The notes beneath the pieces were generated by a model. It did no database searches and was not told where the DNA came from. It was given only the letters and a program-made list of their open reading frames with translations. From positions 1-10,402 of the forward strand of contig JAGXRU010000175.1 in the NCBI GenBank assembly GCA_018335765.1: 10,402 nucleotides of DNA, written 5' to 3'. The translations under genes and the position numbers were made by a program. Positions 1 through 6,249 of this stretch are shown here, piece after piece (the stretch's first letter is position 1; each line of letters opens with the position of its first letter). This stretch comes from Alkaliphilus sp. GTDB lineage: Bacteria > Bacillota > Clostridia > Peptostreptococcales > Thermotaleaceae.

Positions 1-720
1 ACAGATAATAACAGTTTTTAATTTAGCTGGCATTTCTTTCTCTGATATTTTGTTTAGAAGTTTTTCTATATCATAATCTTTTAACGGAACGATATTTTTA
101 AAAAGCAAGTTTGTAATCAACATGTTTAAGCTGAACAAATCGTATTGTTGATCTGCCTTCCTTATTCCTGCATTCCAGCTTGCTCTATCATATTGCTGAG
201 TGAATTCATTTACACAGTGACCTATGGGAGTAACCCCTCCAAGATCAATAATCCTTAGAATTTTATTTTTTTTGTCAAGCATTAGGTTTTCAAGCTTTAA
301 ATCGCCAAACACAAGGCCTTCTTTGTGTAAAATTTGAAGAGTTCTACCTATTATTAATCCTATTCCTAAAATTTCTTTATCTGATAATCCACAATCCCTC
401 AAAGTTTCATTTAAGTTTTGCCCCTCGATATATTCCATAACAATATAATAATACTTATTATTATCTACAATGCAGTCGTCCGCCTCTATGAAGCGTGGAA
501 ATGACTCTATGCTCTGAAATTGCTTTAAGACATCACTTTCCTTAGTGATGCTTTGAATGTCATCAGTTATTTTGACGGCATATACTCCTTTATTTTCTAA
601 ATTCATAGCCTTGTAAACTCTTCCGATTCCGCCTTTTCCTAATAATTCAAGGAGCTTGTATTTATGTTTTAGCCATTTTCCATCTATGACGGTACCTATA
701 GATATATTTTTTATAATCAT
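1..720 (-). CDS. yabT: Ser/Thr protein kinase, YabT-like (C-terminus outside window)
   Basis: Eukaryotic-type (Hanks) protein kinase; 240 residues are visible and the gene continues past the left edge. I translated it from the minus strand: the start at 718-720 is preceded by GGAGGTG at good spacing. Visible kinase elements: glycine loop GKGGIGRVYKA (about 28-38), ATP lysine K50 in YAVKI, helix-C glutamate E61, hinge MEYIEG, catalytic loop GDLKLEN with D140, K142 and N145, metal aspartate D159, and the helix-F aspartate D194. Two signature motifs are altered: HRD reads F-G-D and DFG reads D-L-G. The position directly after yabS and spoIIE matches B. subtilis yabT, a sporulation kinase. From family knowledge, YabT has a C-terminal membrane anchor, which would lie outside this window. 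The kinase call is secure; orthology to YabT rests on synteny and the unusual FGD loop, which I recall in that family but could not check. Confidence 0.88.
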   Translation of the reverse strand, partial: MIIKNISIGTVIDGKWLKHKYKLLELLGKGGIGRVYKAMNLENKGVYAVKITDDIQSITKESDVLKQFQSIESFPRFIEADDCIVDNNKYYYIVMEYIEGQNLNETLRDCGLSDKEILGIGLIIGRTLQILHKEGLVFGDLKLENLMLDKKNKILRIIDLGGVTPIGHCVNEFTQQYDRASWNAGIRKADQQYDLFSLNMLITNLLFKNIVPLKDYDIEKLLNKISEKEMPAKLKTVIIC

Positions 721-743
721 TTTACACCTCCGCAAAATAACCT

Positions 744-776
744 TTTAAAAAGGCACTCTTAATGTGCCTTTTTAAA
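744..776 (-). terminator. Rho-independent terminator after yabS
   Basis: A perfect 13-bp stem (arms 744-756 and 764-776, core AAAAAGGCAC) encloses a 7-nt loop. Read on the minus strand it ends in GTGCC followed by TTTTTAAAA. The A/T tracts on both sides make it symmetrical. It contains the TAA stop of yabS (772-774) in its stem and lies just upstream of the kinase ribosome site, so it may only attenuate transcription into the kinase gene. Confidence 0.75.
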
Positions 777-1509
777 CCATATGCTTTTTTATTAGAGGCT
801 CTGTATTGGCAATAACTTCTTGAATTTCAACTTCATCTTCACATTCTAGCAGATGTATAGCATGAATGATTGCTGCTGCCGTAGGTGTTGTACCCCCTGC
901 TTTCAATTCAAATAATCTGCTTTTTATGGCTTTAATATCATCGGTAAAGGGATGAATCACTTTTGTTAACATTCCACTTTCCCCTGGGAATCCTATAACT
1001 GCTACCTTCCAATCTCCGTTTCTTCCTTTGGTAGAGTTCATAAGCTCTAGAATGCTTTGTTTTGCTATACTCATTTTATTCATCATGCTTCCGCTGCAAT
1101 CTATTACAATACAGCATCGAACCATGGCATATTCCCCTAGTTCGTCTATATACCGAATAATTTTCCCTCTTTTATCAGGAGAAATGTCTTCTATTCCTCC
1201 CCTTATAATCTTTTTCAATTGGTTTCCTACTATCGAATGAATCGTATTATTAACAGTCTTTTGAGTAACTGCCATCATAGAGTATCCTAGATTTGATACA
1301 GATGTATATTCCCAGTTTCCTCCCCCTGCATTAGCAATATCGTTTATTTCCCTAAAATGCTCTTCATTTTCACCATGATCTAGGATTCCTATGGCATTTA
1401 CTATAATATTGCTCCTCAGTGCTTCCTTAGCTGCTGTGATAGGACTGCCTCCGGCATTAGATTTTCCGTCTGTAACCACAATTATTTGTTTAATTTCAAT
1501 TGATTTCAT
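772..1509 (-). CDS. yabS: von Willebrand factor A domain protein, YabS-like
   Basis: A 245-residue protein with no signal peptide or membrane segment. Residues 10-16 hold a VTDG motif followed by an Asn/Gly-rich loop, then a vWA-like strand VNAIGIL (37-43) and a GGG segment (62-64). Residues 100-125 form a linker. A second part has the classic metal-site motif D-C-S-G-S (137-141), a strand (WKVAVIGF) and the GGTTPT segment (205-210) that supplies the MIDAS threonine. The motifs therefore occur in the order 3-1-2 compared with an ordinary vWA domain. The length and layout agree with what I recall of B. subtilis YabS, which also sits between spoIIE and the kinase gene yabT. The start ATG has a GGGGG-type site about 8 nt upstream; no other in-frame start is better. 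The role is unknown; the neighbourhood suggests a metal-dependent binding partner in a sporulation kinase pathway. Confidence 0.85.
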   Translation of the reverse strand: MKSIEIKQIIVVTDGKSNAGGSPITAAKEALRSNIIVNAIGILDHGENEEHFREINDIANAGGGNWEYTSVSNLGYSMMAVTQKTVNNTIHSIVGNQLKKIIRGGIEDISPDKRGKIIRYIDELGEYAMVRCCIVIDCSGSMMNKMSIAKQSILELMNSTKGRNGDWKVAVIGFPGESGMLTKVIHPFTDDIKAIKSRLFELKAGGTTPTAAAIIHAIHLLECEDEVEIQEVIANTEPLIKKHMV

Positions 1510-1607
1510 ATCTCTATTTCCCCCGACTATTTTTTTTAGATTATTGTCCTAAATCTTAAGTCCTATACCCTCAATCTTTATTAAGGCGTGGGGAAACATC
1601 TTCATAC

Positions 1608-1629
1608 AAAAGGCACCCATTGAGTGCCT
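1608..1629 (-). terminator. Terminator after spoIIE
   Basis: The inverted repeat AGGCAC (1611-1616) and GTGCCT (1624-1629) has a 7-nt loop and, on the minus strand, is followed by TTTTG. It starts about 10 nt beyond the spoIIE stop codon. It shares the GGCAC/GTGCC core with the hairpin after yabS, so yabS is bracketed by two related hairpins. The 98 nt from here to the yabS start hold no promoter I could defend. Confidence 0.7.
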
Positions 1630-1639
1630 ATAGTTATTT

Positions 1640-4036
1640 TTACCATAGCTTTGTGATTACTACCGTCATATCATCTTCTATTTTATTTCCATACTTTTCA
1701 TAGGCTTTATTTAGCAATTCTTCCGCAATAGCTTGTGGGTTTCTGCTAGTCGTATTCTCAAGAAATTTTACAACCCAATGATTTTTTTCTTCAATTATCT
1801 TGTCTGAATCTAATATTCCATCAGACATCATCACTACATAATCGCCATTATCTATCTTCTTGTCAAAGCTCTCTATGTCTATTTTGTTTAATATTCCTAT
1901 AGGAAGTGATGATGACTTCACTATTTCAACATCTCCACTGGCTCGTTTAATGAAGCTTGAAGCTGCACCAATTTTCACAAATTCAACCTTTCCGGAATAC
2001 AAGTCAAGAATTGATAAATCCATGGTGGCGAACATTTCATCTGAAGACTTGAGCATCAATATGGAATTTATTGTTTTTATTGCAATATCCTTATCAAAGC
2101 CAGCCTCCATTAATTGTTCCAGCAAGGTAATGCTCAGTCCGCTCTCTCTAGCCGCTCTTTCTCCGGTGCCCATACCATCACTTAATGCCATTAAGTACTT
2201 TCCATTCTCCAATTCAATGAAGGCATAGTTATCTCCGCAAATATTTCCATTGTCCTTTGACACTCTGGCAACACCGGATATAGTACGATACTTTGGAGCT
2301 TCTACTAAACTAAATGTGCATTTACCTTTTCCATCACTTCCTGTACAATGGTTACTTTTCCTCACAACTTCTTTGCCTATGATTTTTGACACAACAGGCT
2401 TTATTTTAAAATCACATTGTTTTCTGTCAAAACAGGGTCTTTTTTCTATTTCTACTTCCAGCTTTCCATTTTCTTTTACCAAGGCAGTTACCTTGGCTAC
2501 AGCGAGTCCTTCTTTATCAAAAGCCACATAAAGATCATCTTCAATTTCAGTTTTAAACTCATATTTACTGCTTACTTCTTTAGCCAAATTACCTATGATT
2601 TCAGATACCCCTTTGAACTGTTCCGCTACCAGTTGGCGACCTTCAAAAAGCTTTCTCTGCCATCCATAGTGTATTTTGTATATTTCATACATATCTTCAA
2701 TCGCCTGTATTAGATCACTTAATTTGATACATCTTTTTCTCAAGCTTTCAGGAATTTTGCTGTCCTTAAGCTTTCCTGTAGTCTCTAAGATACCCAGTGC
2801 ATCCACAACGCCATTATATGTATGATAAAAGTTGTTTTGCCAACAGCCCCTGCACATTCCGCACTTGTTGCAGACTCTGTTTACCACCTGATCTACTATG
2901 TCCGCCACCTCTCCTTGCTCTACTATCTCATTCCTTTCCAGTATATTTCCATATGTAGCTGCAAGTTCCGAAAAAGCATCAGCGTATTCTCTTAATTGAT
3001 CATAGGTTATTCTTTTAACTCGATCACTATAGACTCTATCTAAATGAATGGCACTAGCTGTTGAATTAACAAACTTATCCATGTATGCTGTGAGTGCTTT
3101 CGGCATAAGCATAAACAATATCAAAGCAATGATTATTTCTTGATATGCAATAATTATTTCCGTTGATCCATTTATATATAAGGTTAAAATGACATTCCCT
3201 AGGATTATACCAATTCCGGAACCTATCTTCCCTAGATCCTTAAATATACCGGCAAGCAATCCAGAAAAACCGTAAACACCAATAATCGTTGGCGTACCGA
3301 TGGTTGACATACTGGTAATAATGCCAATCGTTATCCCTACAGCCGCACCAATACTGGCACCACCATTATATGCAAATATCAGTGTAAACAAGAGCCCAAA
3401 TATATTCTTAAATGAGTACCCTATCATACCCACATCACTCAATCCCGATATTGCCACAGCTCCTGATATTGCAATACAGATTAATTCCTCATTAGAGAGT
3501 ACCTTCCGATTGCTTTTTAATAAGATAATGGGGATCGCATATGAAACAATATATACAAATACAAATACGACTACAGACTCAAACCCCAACATAAAAACAT
3601 CATATGTATAATAATTCGTAAATTGCAGGTATAATAATCCTGAACAAAACATCGTAACGGCCGCCATAAGTGCTAGCACCAATAGTTTCAATTGCAATTT
3701 TTCTCTTGCTATAGAGAATATAATTGACGCCGCAAACAACACCACAGCATACTTTAATGCTCCTGCTGTACCTCCGCTTATAATGCCCGCCATCACGCCA
3801 AGTCCCAAAAAATAGTATTTTTTATCCCTACTTATCAGAGTTATAAAAAAAGCTATCCCAAATGGAGCTAGTCCATCCAAAATGCTCGCCCTGCCCAGCA
3901 GTATGGATATCACCATTAGCATCATATAATTCTTAGAAAAATGAATAGCTGTTTTTTTCTTTCCTGCTTGATATCTGACCACATTGCCATTATATTCTCT
4001 CAGATAATTTATTACATCCTGTTTCTCCACTTTCAT
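1640..4036 (-). CDS. spoIIE: Stage II sporulation protein E, membrane PP2C phosphatase
   Basis: SpoIIE sits at the polar septum of sporulating cells, interacts with FtsZ, and dephosphorylates SpoIIAA to release sigma-F in the forespore. The 798 residues (B. subtilis form about 827) show three parts: a hydrophobic N-terminal region with about ten membrane segments (37-315), a cytoplasmic middle region (about 320-580) and a PP2C-type phosphatase (590-798). Phosphatase metal ligands are visible as GD (D602), SDGMGTG (D620), SDG (D739) and EDD (788-789). The middle region carries a Cys cluster CxxCxxCxxCW (C389, C392, C395, C398) and further Cys at 535, 541, 564, 573 and 600. The annotated ATG lies only 3 nt from its GGGAG site; the GTG at codon 3 would have a better 9-nt spacing, so the true start may be two codons later. 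A terminator follows and a Spo0A-type promoter precedes the gene. Confidence 0.97.
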   Translation of the reverse strand: MKVEKQDVINYLREYNGNVVRYQAGKKKTAIHFSKNYMMLMVISILLGRASILDGLAPFGIAFFITLISRDKKYYFLGLGVMAGIISGGTAGALKYAVVLFAASIIFSIAREKLQLKLLVLALMAAVTMFCSGLLYLQFTNYYTYDVFMLGFESVVVFVFVYIVSYAIPIILLKSNRKVLSNEELICIAISGAVAISGLSDVGMIGYSFKNIFGLLFTLIFAYNGGASIGAAVGITIGIITSMSTIGTPTIIGVYGFSGLLAGIFKDLGKIGSGIGIILGNVILTLYINGSTEIIIAYQEIIIALILFMLMPKALTAYMDKFVNSTASAIHLDRVYSDRVKRITYDQLREYADAFSELAATYGNILERNEIVEQGEVADIVDQVVNRVCNKCGMCRGCWQNNFYHTYNGVVDALGILETTGKLKDSKIPESLRKRCIKLSDLIQAIEDMYEIYKIHYGWQRKLFEGRQLVAEQFKGVSEIIGNLAKEVSSKYEFKTEIEDDLYVAFDKEGLAVAKVTALVKENGKLEVEIEKRPCFDRKQCDFKIKPVVSKIIGKEVVRKSNHCTGSDGKGKCTFSLVEAPKYRTISGVARVSKDNGNICGDNYAFIELENGKYLMALSDGMGTGERAARESGLSITLLEQLMEAGFDKDIAIKTINSILMLKSSDEMFATMDLSILDLYSGKVEFVKIGAASSFIKRASGDVEIVKSSSLPIGILNKIDIESFDKKIDNGDYVVMMSDGILDSDKIIEEKNHWVVKFLENTTSRNPQAIAEELLNKAYEKYGNKIEDDMTVVITKLW

Positions 4037-4064
4037 TCACTCCCGCATAAAACTCTTATTCAGA

Positions 4065-4097
4065 ATTATAGCAGGGAGCAATTAAAAGATTTGTCAA
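4065..4097 (-). promoter_or_regulatory. spoIIE promoter, sigma-A hexamers with 21-bp spacer (Spo0A type)
   Basis: On the minus strand a perfect TTGACA (4092-4097) and a perfect TATAAT (4065-4070) are separated by 21 bp, four more than the usual 17. The -10 ends 28 nt before the spoIIE start. It is established knowledge that B. subtilis spoIIE and spoIIG promoters have such over-long spacers and need Spo0A~P. A degenerate 0A-box-like TGTCAAG overlaps the -35 on the plus strand, but I see no perfect TGTCGAA box next to it. Confidence 0.8.
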
Positions 4098-4138
4098 GAT
4101 TCCTGCCCTCTAGGATAATTTTTTTTACATGGGACGCT

Positions 4139-4380
4139 ATTTAATTACAAATTGTAGTCCTAACCATGAGGTATTTCAGTCATCAAATCTATATCCAACC
4201 GCAAAACTCATAAATATTTGACGAGCATACTCAAAATTTCTCGAAGAACAGTGGACTAGTTTTTGCTTTGAATTAAACAAGGGCTTTGCCCGTCATTCAA
4301 CGGTTTTAGTGGGAGATTCAACTCCCACTAAAAAAATTAAGATGTCCCCCGCCGCCTATAGGGGCTGGGGACATCTTAAT
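4139..4380. repeat. Gene-free stretch with hairpin cluster, possible interspersed repeat
   Basis: No plausible gene lies between spoIIE and yabR. Three inverted repeats sit close together: GGGC/GCCC (4281-4291); a perfect 12-bp stem with AGTGGGAG core (4304-4315 and 4322-4333, 6-nt loop); and a perfect 14-bp stem ending in GATGTCCCC (4336-4349 and 4367-4380) whose loop holds a smaller CCTATAGG palindrome. The last one, read on the minus strand, is followed by a T tract and could act as a second terminator for yabR. The GTCCCC/GGGGAC ends resemble REP-type elements, but only a search of the host genome for other copies can show this. In B. subtilis tRNA genes lie at this place; none is seen here. 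From 4139 to 4280 I see only low-complexity AT-rich sequence and short spurious reading frames. Confidence 0.5.
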
Positions 4381-4385
4381 TCTTT

Positions 4386-4413
4386 TATAAAAACCGAGAC
4401 AGTCGTCTCGGTT
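4386..4413 (-). terminator. Rho-independent terminator after yabR
   Basis: A 9-bp stem AACCGAGAC/GTCTCGGTT (4392-4400 and 4405-4413) with a 4-nt loop is followed on the minus strand by TTTTTAT. It begins 3 nt after the yabR stop codon, a textbook position. Confidence 0.92.
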
Positions 4414-4416
4414 GAA

Positions 4417-4845
4417 TTATCTTACACTCTCTTTTTTAGCGTTGAACCCGTTTCCTCTTCTGGAATCTTTTAGGTGTGCTTTTAATTGTTGCTGTCTTTC
4501 ATCGCTTTCCTTCATAAACTTGTTCATCTTTTCTTCAAATGACAAACCTATTTCTACATTCTTTTTTTGCCAGTCAATTTGCATCGGTTGATTTGTTTTT
4601 TTAGGAGGAGTTTCCTTTGCCTTCCTAATGGAAAGACTGATTTTTCCATTGCCATCAATGGAAATAACTTTTACCATGACTTTTTGTTGTTGTTTAAGGT
4701 ACGTACTAATGTCCTTAACATAATCATCTGCAACTTCAGAAATATGACATAGACCTGTTTTTCCTTCTGGGAGCTGAATAAAAGCACCAAAATTCGTAAT
4801 ACCTGTAACAGCGCCCTCAACAACTTTTCCTATTTCAACGGACAT
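4417..4845 (-). CDS. yabR: S1 RNA-binding domain protein, YabR-like
   Basis: A 142-residue cytoplasmic protein with one S1 domain (about 6-75). Visible S1 features are the opening V-x-G-x-V-T-G-I-T-N-F-G-A-F pattern, the G-L-x-H-I-S-E motif (31-37) and the closing K-I-S-L-S-I-R-K (68-75). The rest is a charged tail rich in Lys, Glu and Gln (100-142), probably helical. A longer frame begins at 4872, but that ATG has no ribosome site. An AAGGAGG (4858-4864) lies between the two candidates and points to the ATG at 4845, with a rather long 12-nt gap. The gene has its own promoter and terminator, so it can be expressed apart from divIC. S1 proteins of this class bind RNA or the ribosome; the exact target of YabR is not known. 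The place between divIC and spoIIE matches B. subtilis. Confidence 0.92.
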   Translation of the reverse strand: MSVEIGKVVEGAVTGITNFGAFIQLPEGKTGLCHISEVADDYVKDISTYLKQQQKVMVKVISIDGNGKISLSIRKAKETPPKKTNQPMQIDWQKKNVEIGLSFEEKMNKFMKESDERQQQLKAHLKDSRRGNGFNAKKESVR

Positions 4846-4896
4846 AAATGTACTCTTCCTCCTTCTATTCATTAACAGTTTAGAATATCTTATTAT

Positions 4897-4925
4897 AATA
4901 TAAATTATATTGGTATTTTTGTCAA
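4897..4925 (-). promoter_or_regulatory. yabR sigma-A promoter
   Basis: The minus strand shows a perfect TTGACA (4920-4925), a 17-bp AT-rich spacer and TATATT (4897-4902), with a further TATAAT immediately downstream. It falls in the divIC-yabR gap. No hairpin terminator separates divIC from it, so read-through from upstream is also likely. Confidence 0.75.
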
Positions 4926-4943
4926 TAAATCATTATTTTTTGC

Positions 4944-5252
4944 TTAATCTTGAAATTTAGCCCTTTCTTGGTCAATATAAATTATCTCATTTGGCTTGAC
5001 CATCTTAAGTCTTTCCCTTGCAATTCTTTCAATGTGATTTGGATCATTAGACATCTCTTTTTCTTCGACTAGTAGTTGTTCCTTTTCCCTTAGCTGCTCC
5101 ATAGTCTTTAGTAAATCTCCCTTTTGACTGTTTAATTCTGCAAGCTGTATCCGTTGATCAATAAAAATCCAACTTACATATATAAGGATTACTATCACTA
5201 TTATATAAAAAGGTCTATTTCCTCTGAATCTTCTCTTTCTTTTTTTACTCAT
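4944..5252 (-). CDS. divIC: Cell-division protein DivIC (FtsB family)
   Basis: A 102-residue bitopic membrane protein of the divisome that joins FtsL and DivIB (FtsQ) to activate septal wall synthesis. The sequence has a short, very basic cytoplasmic N-terminus (KKRKRRFRG), one membrane span (about 15-32), a heptad-rich coiled coil (34-66), and the conserved family tail with D-P-N-H-I-E-R-I-A-R-E-R-L (70-82) followed by K-P-N-E-I-I-Y-I. The size is normal for the family. The start ATG follows AGAGGA at about 8 nt and also GAGG directly in front of it. The bases ATGA at the start overlap the stop of a reading frame coming from the yabQ side (see findings), which would allow translational coupling. 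The gene lies between yabQ and yabR as in Bacillus. Confidence 0.93.
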   Translation of the reverse strand: MSKKRKRRFRGNRPFYIIVIVILIYVSWIFIDQRIQLAELNSQKGDLLKTMEQLREKEQLLVEEKEMSNDPNHIERIARERLKMVKPNEIIYIDQERAKFQD

Positions 5253-5272
5253 TTCCTCATTCCTCTATTATC

Positions 5273-5347
5273 ATCATTGTTTACATATTGAATGTTTACA
5301 TATTCATTGTTTACATATTCAATGTTTACATATTCATTGTTTACATA
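5273..5347. repeat. 15-bp tandem repeat, five copies, alternating two variants
   Basis: Five head-to-tail 15-bp units, plus-strand form TTCATTGTTTACATA. Successive units alternate between ATTG and AATG at the centre, giving a 30-bp higher-order period. Unit starts are 5273, 5288, 5303, 5318 and 5333; the first begins with A instead of T, the second has G for C at its third base, and a partial sixth unit breaks off near 5354. The unit length is a multiple of three, and on the minus strand one frame reads as pentapeptides E-Y-V-N-N or E-Y-V-N-I. The array fills most of the 120-bp yabQ-divIC gap. Confidence 0.95.
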
Positions 5348-5372
5348 TTCAACGCAAAATTCATGAATCCTC

Positions 5373-5885
5373 CTAATCTTTATTTTTTTTAAGTATTACT
5401 TGAGCATGCTTTTTCATATCTCTTACGCATTTCTGAGGCAGCTGTTTCACTCTTTTTATTTTGACATGAACTGTCCCAAATTTTTTCTTAATCCACCTTG
5501 CCTGTATTTTAATTGCTAGAATCAACTTCCTTATAGGATAAAGCAGGAATCTAAGCGTTTTTATCGCTAACTTCTTAACTATTTTCACAATGAATAACAT
5601 TAATTTTAATACGTAAGGACTTAAAGTGCTAAAGTATAACATCGAACCTGCTACAAATCCAAAAAATGTATATAATCTCAACTGTCCATCATTGCTTACG
5701 ACAAGTACAAACAAAGCAGCAACTCCGATCAAAATCCAAAATATTAGGTCTTCAATAGAAGTTGCCAACTTCCGAGGTCTAAAAATTTTTCTGAATATTC
5801 TATATAAGTCATATATGAATCCTATGATCATTCCTCCATAGAGTGTACTCAAGAAAACATATAATTGTTCTGTAACGGATATCAT
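5373..5885 (-). CDS. yabQ: Sporulation membrane protein YabQ (possibly frameshifted C-terminus)
   Basis: YabQ is a mother-cell membrane protein needed for spore cortex formation. The 170 residues shown have an N-terminal hydrophobic half with three or four spans (about 6-25, 46-63, 69-87 and 90-105) containing Y-G-G-x-x-x-G-F-I-Y-D-L-Y-R (16-29), typical of the family. A strongly basic, amphipathic C-terminal part (101-170) follows. The start ATG is preceded by GAGGTGAT at good spacing, 37 nt after yabP. The end is odd: the last codons run through eight A residues (5383-5390), and removal of one A would open the frame through the tandem repeat to a TGA at 5249-5251. That product has 211 residues, about the length I recall for B. 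subtilis YabQ, and its stop overlaps the divIC start as ATGA. The family call is firm; the true C-terminus is open. Confidence 0.88.
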   Translation of the reverse strand: MISVTEQLYVFLSTLYGGMIIGFIYDLYRIFRKIFRPRKLATSIEDLIFWILIGVAALFVLVVSNDGQLRLYTFFGFVAGSMLYFSTLSPYVLKLMLFIVKIVKKLAIKTLRFLLYPIRKLILAIKIQARWIKKKFGTVHVKIKRVKQLPQKCVRDMKKHAQVILKKNKD

Positions 5886-5922
5886 AGGATATCACCTCTA
5901 ATTCAAATATTTATCTCAGCGT

Positions 5923-6213
5923 CTATTTAAACATTTTTCCAAGAAATCCTACACCTTTAGATCCCAAGCTATCCTTATCGCTATATGCTAAAGATTGAAC
6001 AAGACCCTGAACCACAATATTTCCATCATCTAAATTTAGTTTGTTTATGTCTAACCCATTTCCCTTAATTGTCAAGATGCCCTGTAGTGTTTCAATAATA
6101 ATTAAATTTTCATTAAAGCTATCCAGATGCTCCACTCCCGATATACTCAGCTTTTCTCTATTTTCCAATATTATATTTTGACTCTTGTTTTTCACAATCT
6201 TTCTGTCATCCAT
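5923..6213 (-). CDS. yabP: Sporulation protein YabP
   Basis: YabP is a small protein of the spore cortex pathway, made in the mother cell and related to YqfC. The 96 residues contain the family core: an R-E-K-L-S-I-S-G-V-E-H-L segment (19-30), then alternating hydrophobic strands that include L-x-I-K-G (48-51) and L-x-L-D-D-G-N-I-V-V-Q-G (59-70). The end is glycine-rich (G84, G87, G89, G92) with a hydrophobic tail. No membrane span is seen. A longer frame starts at 6228, but that ATG lies inside the ribosome site GAGGTGG; the ATG at 6213 has correct spacing, and I chose it. The gene is probably cotranscribed with yabQ, and a sigma-E-like promoter lies 37 nt upstream, matching the known mother-cell control of yabP-yabQ in Bacillus. 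Confidence 0.92.
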   Translation of the reverse strand: MDDRKIVKNKSQNIILENREKLSISGVEHLDSFNENLIIIETLQGILTIKGNGLDINKLNLDDGNIVVQGLVQSLAYSDKDSLGSKGVGFLGKMFK

Positions 6214-6249
6214 GTATACCCACCTCATTTACAATAATTAATTTAGTTA

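Noticed and set aside
4041..4078. CTCCC in the spoIIE promoter spacer complementary to the GGGAG ribosome site
   Set aside because: The CTCCC lies upstream of the expected transcription start, so it would not be in the mRNA to mask the site.
4037..4416. Possible tRNA genes between yabR and spoIIE, as in Bacillus
   Set aside because: I looked for TTC-type T-loops with CCA-like ends and cloverleaf stems and found none on either strand.
5273..5347. CRISPR-like array
   Set aside because: The units are directly adjacent with no spacers and are only 15 bp long; it is a plain tandem repeat.
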